A stretch of 9,833 nt of DNA from a halophilic archaeon J07HX64 (lineage in GTDB: Archaea; Halobacteriota; Halobacteria; Halobacteriales; Haloarculaceae). The translations under genes and the position numbers were made by a program. Positions 1 to 7,480 of the stretch are shown here, one piece after another. The notes below the pieces were generated by a model. It saw only the letters and a program-made list of their open reading frames with translations. It was not told the DNA's origin and did no database searches. Position 1 is the first letter of the stretch. Every line of letters begins with the position of its first letter. Where the stretch lies: assembly GCA_000416085.1 (NCBI GenBank), contig KE356579.1:2622925-2632757 (forward strand). The letters are read 5' to 3'.

Positions 1-2306
1 GGATGCTCCGCGAGACCCCACACATCCTCAACACCACCCCGGAGACGCTCGCGATCCTGTTGAACTCCCCGAAGTTCCGCGAGAAACTCCGGACCGTCGA
101 GTACGTCGTCGTCGACGAGATACACAGTCTCGCGGAGAACAAGCGGGGCACTCACCTGTCGGTGTCGCTCGAGCGACTGGAGGCGCTCGCAAACGGGTCG
201 CCAACCCGCATCGGCTGCTCGGCGACGGTCGAACCGCTCGACACGATGGCGGAGTTTCTCGTCGGCTACACCGACCCCGACAGCACGGGTGATGTCGACC
301 GCGTCGGAGACAGTGTCGACCGCGAACCCCGCGAGTACGAACTCGTCGACACGCGGTTCGTCCGGGAGTTCGACATCGAGCTCACCTGTCCGACAGACGA
401 CCTCATAAACACCCCGGGTGGGGTGGTGAACAACCGCTTCTACCAGGGGTTACACGAGCAGATACAGGCACACGAGAACACGTTGGTGTTCACGAACACC
501 CGGTCGGGGGCCGAGCGGGTGTTGCACAACCTCCGCGAGCGGTTCGACGACTACGACGAGGCGAACTCGGGGTGTCACCACGGCAGTCTCTCGAAGGACC
601 GACGCGAGGCGGTCGAGGAGGCGCTAAAGGAGGGGTCGGTGGACGTGGTGACCACCTCCACGTCGCTGGAACTCGGCATCGACATGCCGTATCTCGACCT
701 GGTGGTGCAGGTCGGGTCACCAAAGTCGGTTGCTGCACTGCTCCAGCGGGTTGGCCGGGCCGGTCACCAGGTCGGCGAAACCGTCACCGGCCGGGTGGTC
801 GCGCTCGACCGCGACGAGCTCGTCGAGTGTGCGGTGATGCTCCGGAAGGCCGAGGAGGGGTTCGTCGACCGGGTGTTCATCCCCGAGGACGCACAGGATG
901 TGGCCACACAGCACATCTACGGGATGGGGATAACCGGTCCGCGCCCCGAGTCGGAGATACGGGCCATCCTGGAGCGGGCCTACCCCTACCGGAACTACAC
1001 CGACCGCGAGTGGGAGCAGTTGATGCGATATCTCACCGCCGACTACGCCGGTATGGAGGAGAAAAACGTCTACGCGAAGGTCTGGCGGGACACGAACGAC
1101 GCACCGGACGGCGAGCACCACTACGCGGAGTACCCCGTTGGTGAACACCTCATCGGCAAGCGCGGTCGCCTCGCCCGGGTGATCTACATGACGAACATCG
1201 GGACGATCCCCGACTCCTTTACCTGCGACGTGTACACCCGTTCGGGCGACGAGTGGATGGGACAGCTCGACGAGGAGTACCTCGACACGCTGGAGACCGG
1301 CGACGTGTTCGTGCTCGGTGGCGACCGCTACGAGTTTCGCTACCGGCGCGGGTCGAAGGTCTACGTCGACCCCACAGGGGCCCGTCCGACCGTCCCATCC
1401 TGGTTCTCCGAGCGGCTGCCGCTGTCGTACGACCTGGGAACGGAGATACTGGCCTTCCAGCGGGAACTGCTCGACAGACTGGCCCAGGGCGGGCGCTCGG
1501 CGGTACGGGTCTGGCTGCGCGAGAGCCCGCTCGACGAGCACAGTGTCCGGGCTGTCACCCGGATGTTCGACCAGCAGGTCCGCTACGCCGGTCCCGAGAG
1601 CGTGAGCACCGACAGACGACTCGTCATCGAGGAGGAGCTCGACAAGGCGGAGTACAAGCGACACTACTACGTCCACTCGAACTACGGGCGGCGGTTCAAC
1701 GACGGGCTCTCGCGACTGCTCGCATACCGGTGTGCACAGGAGGCAAACGCGAACGTGACCGTCGCGGTCGCCGACCACGGGTTCACACTCTCCCTGCCGC
1801 TCAACCGCAAGGTCGACCTCGCGGGACTGCTCGAGGACATCGGTCCCGCGGACGTGCGTCCGGACCTGCGTGCCAGCCTCAACGGGACCGACCTGCTGAA
1901 GCGGTACTTCCGAATAAACGCCACCCGGGCGCTGATGATACTGAAACGGTACAAGGGTCACGAGAAGTCCGCGAGCAAACAGCAGTTCGACAGCGAGATG
2001 CTGCTCGGGTTCGCGGAGGACCTCGACGAGTTCGCCGTCGTCGAGGAGACCTACCGGGAGATACTGGAGGACAAACTCCACGTCGGCGGCATCGAGACGG
2101 TGCTCGGGGACATTCGCGACGGTGAGGTCGATGTGGTCTCCACACGGGTGGACTCGCCCTCGCCGACGGCCTTCGGTCTGGCGACGCTGATGGCCTCGGA
2201 CGTCGTGCTCGCCGAGGACGAGTCACAGGTGCTCCAGGAGTTCCACCAGCGCGTGCTCGACGAGATAGAGGGCGAGGATGCGAGTGTCGGCGCCGGGTCA
2301 GACTGA
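1..2306 (+). CDS. lhr: Lhr-type superfamily 2 ATP-dependent helicase, 5' end missing
   Basis: This is the C-terminal 767 residues of a large ATP-driven nucleic acid translocase/helicase of the Lhr family, used in archaea in DNA repair and possibly RNA metabolism. Residue numbers count from the ATG at position 3, which is probably internal. Visible motifs are NTTPETL (10-16), Walker B DEIH (38-41), SAT (73-75), the motif IV region LVFTNTRSGAE (161-171), the motif V region STSLELGIDMP (219-229) and QRVGRAGH (248-255). After the two RecA domains come a winged-helix-like region (about 300-360) and the long Lhr-specific C-terminal part. The Q motif and Walker A are absent because the gene starts upstream; archaeal Lhr proteins usually have around 850-950 residues. 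The stop is TGA at 2304. AUA is used for 10 of 26 isoleucines, more than in the neighbours. The family call is firm; which archaeal Lhr subgroup it belongs to is not resolved. Confidence 0.93.
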   Translation, partial: MLRETPHILNTTPETLAILLNSPKFREKLRTVEYVVVDEIHSLAENKRGTHLSVSLERLEALANGSPTRIGCSATVEPLDTMAEFLVGYTDPDSTGDVDRVGDSVDREPREYELVDTRFVREFDIELTCPTDDLINTPGGVVNNRFYQGLHEQIQAHENTLVFTNTRSGAERVLHNLRERFDDYDEANSGCHHGSLSKDRREAVEEALKEGSVDVVTTSTSLELGIDMPYLDLVVQVGSPKSVAALLQRVGRAGHQVGETVTGRVVALDRDELVECAVMLRKAEEGFVDRVFIPEDAQDVATQHIYGMGITGPRPESEIRAILERAYPYRNYTDREWEQLMRYLTADYAGMEEKNVYAKVWRDTNDAPDGEHHYAEYPVGEHLIGKRGRLARVIYMTNIGTIPDSFTCDVYTRSGDEWMGQLDEEYLDTLETGDVFVLGGDRYEFRYRRGSKVYVDPTGARPTVPSWFSERLPLSYDLGTEILAFQRELLDRLAQGGRSAVRVWLRESPLDEHSVRAVTRMFDQQVRYAGPESVSTDRRLVIEEELDKAEYKRHYYVHSNYGRRFNDGLSRLLAYRCAQEANANVTVAVADHGFTLSLPLNRKVDLAGLLEDIGPADVRPDLRASLNGTDLLKRYFRINATRALMILKRYKGHEKSASKQQFDSEMLLGFAEDLDEFAVVEETYREILEDKLHVGGIETVLGDIRDGEVDVVSTRVDSPSPTAFGLATLMASDVVLAEDESQVLQEFHQRVLDEIEGEDASVGAGSD

Positions 2307-2432
2307 GATGTCAGAGTCCGTCCCCGGTTGTGGAATCGAGATACCGACACACAGGCCGCCACCAGAGACCGGAGACAGCACGACCGGCAGTCAGGCAGGC
2401 CCGCAACGACGGCGGTCGCATCGGGCGCTGTC

Positions 2433-2442
2433 AAAAGATAAA
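2433..2442 (+). promoter_or_regulatory. Probable TATA box of leuS
   Basis: The AT-rich run AAAAGATAAA stands out in GC-rich sequence. It is centred about 31 bp before the leuS ATG at 2469. Archaeal transcription starts about 25-30 bp downstream of the TATA centre, so the transcript would begin at or a few bases before the ATG. No Shine-Dalgarno sequence is visible before the ATG, which fits a leaderless or nearly leaderless mRNA. Confidence 0.6.
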
Positions 2443-2468
2443 TCAGCGGCGCCGCGTCAAGAGAAAGT

Positions 2469-5141
2469 ATGAGTGATAGCGCGCCGGAGACACGCCGGTT
2501 CGACCCCGGCGAGGTCGAGCCCAGATGGCAGGAGGCGTGGGATACGGCCGACGTGTTCCACATCGAGGACGACGCCGAGGACCCGAGTTACGTCCTCGCG
2601 ATGTTCCCCTATCCGTCGGGCGAGATGCACATGGGTCACGTCCGTAACTACGCCATCACCGATGCCTACGCGTGGTACCGGCGGATGCAGGGTGACGCGG
2701 TACTGCACCCGATGGGGTGGGACTCGTTCGGTCTGCCGGCGGAGAACGCCGCAAACGAGCGCGATGTCGACCCGCGGGAGTGGACGATGGACTGTATCGA
2801 CCGGATGAAGTCCCAGATGGAGTTGATGGGGTTAGGTTTCGACTGGGACCGCGAGGTGACCACCTGCGAACCGGAGTACTTTCAGTGGAACCAGTGGCTG
2901 TTCCTGCAGTGCTACGAGGCGGGGCTGGTCGAGCGCCAGGCGGCCGAACTGAACTGGTGTCCGGACTGCGAGACGGTGCTAGCCGACGAGAACGTCAACC
3001 CACACCCGGACCACGCAAACGGTATCTGCTGGCGGTGTGACAGCCCCATCGACAAGCGTGATCTCGACCAGTGGTTCTTTACTACCACCGAGTACGCCGA
3101 CGAACTGTACGATACACTCGACGAGATGGACGGCTGGCCGGAGAACGTCAGGGAGATGCAGCGCAACTGGATCGGCAAACAGGAGGGCGCGTCGGTCGGG
3201 TTCGACCTGACGACCGGCGATAGCGTCGACATCTTCACGACCCGCCTCGACACGGTCTACGGTGCGACGTTTTTTGCACTTTCGCCGGGCCACGAGGTGG
3301 CCGCGGAGATCGCCGCCGAGAACGACGCTGTCGCCGAGTACATCGAGCGCGCCGACCGGGAGGGGGAGGACCTCCCGCAGACGTCGGGTGTGTTCACCGG
3401 CGAGTACGCCGAGAACCCTGCCACCGGCGAGCAGATACCTGTCTACGTCGCCGACTACGTGCTCGAGGATATCGGGACCGGCGCGCTGTACGCCGTCCCC
3501 GCCCACGACGACCGCGACCACGCGTTCGCACAGACCCACGACATCGATATCCGTCAGGTCGTCGAGCCGGCACCGGAGGCCGACCGCGAACCCGGGGGGA
3601 TCGACACCGAGGAGGCTGCCTACACCGAGGACGGCCTGCTGGTGAACAGCGGCGAGTACGACGGACTCGCGAGCGCCGAGGCCCGCGAGCGGTTCGTCGC
3701 GGACCTGGACGGCGAGTTCCGGACGGCACACAGCCTGCGTGACTGGTGTATCTCCCGCCAGCGCTACTGGGGGACACCGATCCCCTTTGTCGACTGTCCG
3801 GACTGTGGGTACGTGCCCGTTCCCGACGAGGAGCTGCCGGTCGAACTGCCGGAGTTCGTCCAGACAACGGGGAATCCACTCGACGCCGCCGAGGAGTGGA
3901 AACAGGTGACGTGTCCGGACTGTGGCGGCCCGGCGGAGCGAGAAACCGACACGATGGACACGTTCGTCGACTCCTCGTGGTACTTCCTGCGGTTCGTGTC
4001 GCCGGACCTGCCCGACGCGCCGTTCGACACCGGACGGGCGAACAACTGGATGCCCGTCGACCAGTACGTCGGCGGCATCGAGCACGCGACGATGCACCTC
4101 ATCTACTCCCGGTTCTTCACGAAGGTGCTCGACGATATCGACCTGCTCGACCACCGCGAGCCGTTTCGAAACCTGCTCACACAGGGGATGGTCCGAAAGG
4201 GCGGCGAGGCAATGAGCTCCTCGACGGGGAACGTGGTCTCGCCGCGGCCCTTTGTCGACAGCTACGGGGCAGACACCGGTCGGCTGTTCATGCTGAACGC
4301 CGCCCAGCCCGAGAAGGACTTCGACTGGACCGACGAAGGTGCCCAGTCGGCTCACGACTTCCTGCAGAACGTGTACGGGCTGGCGGCCACCTACGCGGAG
4401 GGGGAGATAGACACCGGTGACGGCGGTGTGGTCGACGAGTACGTCGCCCACGAGACGAGCGCGGCAGCCGCCACCGCCACCGAGCAGTTCGAGCAGTTCC
4501 GATTCAACCACGCCCTCCAGGAGGTCCGTGACCTGGTCGCCCTGCTCCGTCGTTACGCCGACCACACCGACCCGCGGCCGGAGACGTTCGAGCGCGGGCT
4601 GGAGACGGTCACCAAACTGCTCGCACCGGTCGCCCCCCACACCGCGGAGGAGGTCTGGCACCGACTCGGCAACGACGACCTGATCGCGACCGCCGAGTGG
4701 CCGTCCGTCGACACGCCCGAGGGGTACGACACCGCCCGGTTGCTCGTCGAGAACACCCGCGAGGATGTCCGGGATATAATCGACGTCGCGGGGATCGAGG
4801 AGCCCGAGCAGATCGAGATCGGTGTCGCGCCCGACTGGAAGTACTACGCCCGGCGGCGCGCCCGGGAGCTCGACGGGAACGTCGTCGGCCAGCTGATGGG
4901 CGACGACCGGCTCCGCAGTCGTGGTGAAGACGCCGCCGACTACGCAAAGGAACTCGCAGCGGCGGGTCACATCGACGAGCAACTGCGACCCGAGCGCGAG
5001 GGTGAGGTGCTGCGCCGTGCCTCGTGGCTCCTCGAGCGCGAGTTCGGTGCCGATGTCACGGTGTACGGACCCGACGAGGCCCCGGCGAACCTCGCGGCGA
5101 AGGCGACACCCGGACGCCCCGGTATCCGCATCGAGGAGTAA
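2469..5141 (+). CDS. leuS: Leucyl-tRNA synthetase (LeuRS), bacterial-like architecture
   Basis: This cytoplasmic class Ia aminoacyl-tRNA synthetase charges tRNA-Leu with leucine using ATP. It has 890 residues, complete. The HIGH signature is HMGH (54-57) after FPYPSGEM. Zinc-knuckle cysteines lie at 164, 167, 187 and 190, with a second pair of CPDC motifs at 443-446 and 482-485. The CP1 editing domain is present: TTRLDTVYG (257-265), and VPAHDDRD (343-350), in which D350 matches the conserved editing aspartate. The KMSKS loop is degenerate, reading AMSSSTGN (581-588), with neither motif lysine. DTMDTFVDSSWYF (about 494-506) and YGADTGRLFM (about 599-608) flank it as in the bacterial enzyme. 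A helical anticodon-binding region and a C-terminal tail follow. The start is set by homology and by the TATA box 31 bp upstream. Identity is very secure; the altered loop is the only oddity. Confidence 0.97.
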   Translation: MSDSAPETRRFDPGEVEPRWQEAWDTADVFHIEDDAEDPSYVLAMFPYPSGEMHMGHVRNYAITDAYAWYRRMQGDAVLHPMGWDSFGLPAENAANERDVDPREWTMDCIDRMKSQMELMGLGFDWDREVTTCEPEYFQWNQWLFLQCYEAGLVERQAAELNWCPDCETVLADENVNPHPDHANGICWRCDSPIDKRDLDQWFFTTTEYADELYDTLDEMDGWPENVREMQRNWIGKQEGASVGFDLTTGDSVDIFTTRLDTVYGATFFALSPGHEVAAEIAAENDAVAEYIERADREGEDLPQTSGVFTGEYAENPATGEQIPVYVADYVLEDIGTGALYAVPAHDDRDHAFAQTHDIDIRQVVEPAPEADREPGGIDTEEAAYTEDGLLVNSGEYDGLASAEARERFVADLDGEFRTAHSLRDWCISRQRYWGTPIPFVDCPDCGYVPVPDEELPVELPEFVQTTGNPLDAAEEWKQVTCPDCGGPAERETDTMDTFVDSSWYFLRFVSPDLPDAPFDTGRANNWMPVDQYVGGIEHATMHLIYSRFFTKVLDDIDLLDHREPFRNLLTQGMVRKGGEAMSSSTGNVVSPRPFVDSYGADTGRLFMLNAAQPEKDFDWTDEGAQSAHDFLQNVYGLAATYAEGEIDTGDGGVVDEYVAHETSAAAATATEQFEQFRFNHALQEVRDLVALLRRYADHTDPRPETFERGLETVTKLLAPVAPHTAEEVWHRLGNDDLIATAEWPSVDTPEGYDTARLLVENTREDVRDIIDVAGIEEPEQIEIGVAPDWKYYARRRARELDGNVVGQLMGDDRLRSRGEDAADYAKELAAAGHIDEQLRPEREGEVLRRASWLLEREFGADVTVYGPDEAPANLAAKATPGRPGIRIEE

Positions 5142-5299
5142 CTGTCCGGTGGCTGCCCCCGATTCCGCCAGACTGCTCTGTCGGTATCGACGGCGGCACC
5201 GGTAGCCGAACTCTCGTAGTGTCAGTCCCGCGGTCGCGTTCGGTGGCCTCTACGACGACCACGGCAGGGACGAGCGGGGCACCGTCGGCGTCGCTCACC

Positions 5300-5372
5300 G
5301 CTACCGGCCGACGGAGGGGGACAGACCCCGAAGACGGGCGAGGAGGCCTGTCGAGACGTTCCGGCCGGTGGT
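5300..5372. repeat. Inverted repeat able to form a long-range stem
   Basis: ACCGGCCG at 5303-5310 is the exact reverse complement of CGGCCGGT at 5362-5369. Allowing G-U pairs in RNA, the stem extends to 11 pairs (5300-5310 with 5362-5372). Inside it GGGG (5317-5320) and CCCC (5326-5329) can form a second hairpin with a five-base loop. In sequence this rich in GC a repeat of this size is close to what chance would give, so the function is unproven. Confidence 0.3.
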
Positions 5373-5440
5373 TCCCACGGCGCGCTGACACCAGGGCGAA
5401 CAGGGGTTGACGGGCTGTATGCGGGACCCGAGGAGCGCGG

Positions 5441-5447
5441 ATTTTTG
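5441..5447 (+). promoter_or_regulatory. Probable TATA box of the lipoate-ligase-like gene
   Basis: The T-run ATTTTTG is centred about 26 bp before the ATG at 5470, the expected distance for a leaderless haloarchaeal transcript. It supports 5470 rather than the in-frame upstream ATG-type codon at 5407 as the true start, because a start at 5407 would lie upstream of the promoter. Confidence 0.55.
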
Positions 5448-5469
5448 TCGGCTCGGCCCCTTTGTTCAT

Positions 5470-6141
5470 ATGCGCGTACTGCGTGGCCGCGCAGCGACAC
5501 CGACCGCCGACCGTGCGGTGACAAAGGAGCTTCTGGAGCGCACGGCCGACACCCCGGCACTGCGCGTCTGGCAGCCCCACCGGACGGTCGCGTTCGGCCG
5601 GCGGGACGCGAGCTGTGAGGGGTACGACCGGGCACGTCGGGCGGCAACAGAGCGCGGGTACGTCACCCTGGAGCGGTCGGTCGGCGGTCGTGCGGTCGCG
5701 TTCACCGGTTCGACGGTGGCGTTCGTGCGCGCCGAACCGGTCGAGGAGGCCCGCACCGGCATCCAGGCGCGGTACGACCGCGTCGCCGAGGAGGTGGCCG
5801 CGGCGCTCGACTCACTCGGGGTTACGGTCGAACCGGGTGAACCCGACGGCGCGTTCTGTCCCGGCACCCACTCGCTGTCGGCGTCGGGAAAGCTCGTGGG
5901 TATCGCCCAGCGTGTCCGGTCGGAGGTGGCGCTCGTCTCGGGTATCGTGGTCGCCTGCGATCATCAGGAACTGGCGGACGTTCTCGACCCGGTGTACAGT
6001 GCGCTGGAGATCCCGTTCGAGCGCGACGCCGTCGGGAGCGTGGCCCGCGCCGGCGGTCCGGGCGACCCCGAACCGGTGATGACAGCACTCGAGGGAGCCC
6101 TGGCGACAGAGCCGACCATCCGGCACGTTCGGGAGACTTAG
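5470..6141 (+). CDS. Lipoate-protein ligase / octanoyltransferase family protein (BPL_LplA fold)
   Basis: The 223-residue protein has the biotin/lipoate ligase fold. Such enzymes attach lipoate or octanoate to the lipoyl domains of 2-oxoacid dehydrogenases or the glycine cleavage H protein in the cytoplasm. Motifs in order: VWQPHRTVAFGRRD (33-46), the substrate loop SVGGRAVAF (70-78), FCPGTHSLSASGKLVGIAQR (129-148), in which K141 is the likely catalytic lysine. The usual His-Asp after GGRAV is replaced by Phe-Thr, so the substrate loop is divergent. It lacks the C-terminal accessory domain of E. coli LplA. The ATG at 5470 is preferred to 5407 because the TATA box lies between them and homology begins after 5470. 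pyrC follows after 24 bp, so the two are probably co-transcribed. The fold is secure; ligase, transferase or another acyl/biotinyl role is not decided. Confidence 0.82.
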   Translation: MRVLRGRAATPTADRAVTKELLERTADTPALRVWQPHRTVAFGRRDASCEGYDRARRAATERGYVTLERSVGGRAVAFTGSTVAFVRAEPVEEARTGIQARYDRVAEEVAAALDSLGVTVEPGEPDGAFCPGTHSLSASGKLVGIAQRVRSEVALVSGIVVACDHQELADVLDPVYSALEIPFERDAVGSVARAGGPGDPEPVMTALEGALATEPTIRHVRET

Positions 6142-6165
6142 GACAGTCGGGCGCCGAGACTGTGT

Positions 6166-7449
6166 ATGCATATCCGGAACGCGACGCTCGCCGACGGTCG
6201 ACAGCGCGACGTTCGTGTCGTCGGAGAGCGCATCCAGAGCGTCGCCGAGAGCGTCGAGACACGCGAGGGCGAGCGGGTCGTCGACGCGACCGGAAAGCGC
6301 CTGCTCCCGGGGATGGTCGACATGCACGTGCACCTCAGACAGCCCGGGTTCGGCCACAAGGAAACCTGGCGGACAGGCACACGCAGCGCCGCCGCCGGCG
6401 GGGTCACAACCGTCGTCGACCAGCCGAACACCGACCCGCCGACGGTTGACGGGACAGCGTTCGACCGGAAGCGCGGGTTCGCCGACGACGCGACAGTGGA
6501 CTTCGGTCTCAACGGCGGGGTCACCGGGAGCTGGGACCCCGACTCGCTGTTTGACCGGCCGCTCTGTGCGCTCGGTGAGGTGTTTCTCGCGGACTCGACG
6601 GGAGAGATGGGCATCGACGAGGCGTTGTTCGTCGAGGCGCTCGAGTGTGCCGACGGTCTGCCGGTGACAGTCCACGCCGAGGACGAGTCACTGTTCGAGG
6701 AGGCCGCCCGCGAGCGGTCGGACGCCGACGCCTGGAGCGCCTACCGCCGGGCCGACGCCGAGATCGCCGCGACCCGGCGGGCCTGCCGACTCGCCGCCGA
6801 GCGTGACCGGCGCATCCACATTGCCCACGCGAGCACACCCGAGAGTGTCGACGCCGCGGCGCGGGCGGGGTCGACCTGCGAGGTGACGCCACACCACATA
6901 CTGCTCTCGCGGCGCGACCTGGGGGATCTGGGGACACACGGCCGGATGAACCCACCGCTGCGCCGCGAGCGCCACCGTCGCAAACTGTTCGACCGGGTCG
7001 CCGACGGCACTGTCGACGTGGTGGCGACCGACCACGCGCCTCACACCCGCGAGGAGAAGGCGACAGGCATCTGGGAGGCCCCGAGCGGTGTGCCGGGTGT
7101 CGAGACGGCGCTCCCGCTGTTGCTCGGCGAGGCCCGGCAGGGCAGACTCGGGTTCGACCGGATCCGTGACCTCACGGCGCGCAACCCCGCGGCCATCCTC
7201 GGACTCCCCGAGAAAGGAACGATCACAGCGGGCACCCACGCCGACCTGGTGCTCGTCGACCCGGCAGCGACAGGAGAGATCCGTGCAACGGACCTGCACA
7301 CGAGCTGTGAGTGGACCCCGTTCGAAGGTCACGAGGCGGTGTTCCCGGAGTGGACGATGTGTCGTGGCCAGGTCCTCTACCGTCGCGAAACCGACGAGTT
7401 CGAGCCCCTACAGGGGGAGAACGTGCGGAGGCAGAGAGGTGGGTCCTGA
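6166..7449 (+). CDS. pyrC: Dihydroorotase (pyrimidine biosynthesis)
   Basis: It catalyses the reversible cyclisation of carbamoyl-aspartate to dihydroorotate, the third step of de novo UMP synthesis, in the cytoplasm. The 427-residue amidohydrolase is complete and of usual class I length. A short N-terminal beta domain leads to DMHVHLRQPG (52-61) with metal ligands H54 and H56 and substrate residue R58; PNT (87-89) binds substrate. Further ligands are H170 (VHAED), the IHIAHAS histidines H218/H221, and the catalytic D289 in ATDHAPH (287-293). Where many relatives carry a carboxylated lysine, this protein reads GEVFLADSTG (137-146), placing E138 at that site. It sits 24 bp after the lipoate-ligase-like gene with no TATA box of its own, so it is probably the second gene of that unit. 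It converges on rnp3, with 31 bp between the stops. Allantoinase or hydantoinase is less likely given the HLRQPG and VHAED contexts. Confidence 0.95.
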   Translation: MHIRNATLADGRQRDVRVVGERIQSVAESVETREGERVVDATGKRLLPGMVDMHVHLRQPGFGHKETWRTGTRSAAAGGVTTVVDQPNTDPPTVDGTAFDRKRGFADDATVDFGLNGGVTGSWDPDSLFDRPLCALGEVFLADSTGEMGIDEALFVEALECADGLPVTVHAEDESLFEEAARERSDADAWSAYRRADAEIAATRRACRLAAERDRRIHIAHASTPESVDAAARAGSTCEVTPHHILLSRRDLGDLGTHGRMNPPLRRERHRRKLFDRVADGTVDVVATDHAPHTREEKATGIWEAPSGVPGVETALPLLLGEARQGRLGFDRIRDLTARNPAAILGLPEKGTITAGTHADLVLVDPAATGEIRATDLHTSCEWTPFEGHEAVFPEWTMCRGQVLYRRETDEFEPLQGENVRRQRGGS

Positions 7450-7480
7450 GCCGGGCGGGTGATACCGTCTCTGGCCTGGT

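Larger units (their letters stand above)
5142..5469. other. Intergenic region leuS to lipoate-ligase-like gene, no convincing gene
   Basis: These 328 bp hold no reading frame with the acidic composition or motifs of a haloarchaeal protein. Frames that stay open on either strand give Arg/Pro/Ser-rich translations typical of GC-rich non-coding DNA. One plus-frame stretch (about 5168-5224) reads CSVGIDGGTGSRTLVV, which weakly recalls the phosphate-1 loop of sugar kinases, but nothing around it supports a gene. An inverted repeat (5303-5310 with 5362-5369) encloses a smaller GGGG/CCCC hairpin at 5317-5329. No T-rich terminator is seen after leuS. The TATA box of the next gene lies at the right end. 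Confidence 0.6.

Noticed and set aside
717..2081. Open minus-strand frame of 454 codons inside the helicase gene
   Set aside because: It lies opposite a motif-confirmed helicase; long antisense frames are expected in GC-rich coding DNA. The translation is Val/Arg/Leu-rich with no recognisable domain.
2278..2472. 64-codon plus frame overlapping the leuS start as ATGA
   Set aside because: It overlaps the end of the helicase gene, runs through the leuS TATA box, is not acidic, and the ATGA overlap arises automatically because leuS begins ATG-A.
2979..4982. Open minus-strand frame of 667 codons inside leuS
   Set aside because: It is antisense to a certain leucyl-tRNA synthetase and is explained by codon bias of the sense strand; the translation shows no domain.
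5056..5580. 174-codon minus frame across the leuS to lipoate-ligase-like gap
   Set aside because: It overlaps both flanking genes and gives an Arg/Pro-rich translation unlike haloarchaeal proteins; no motif or promoter supports it.
7450..7480. Terminator between the convergent pyrC and rnp3 genes
   Set aside because: The 31-bp gap has no T-run on either strand and no clear hairpin; termination may occur there but the sequence does not show it.
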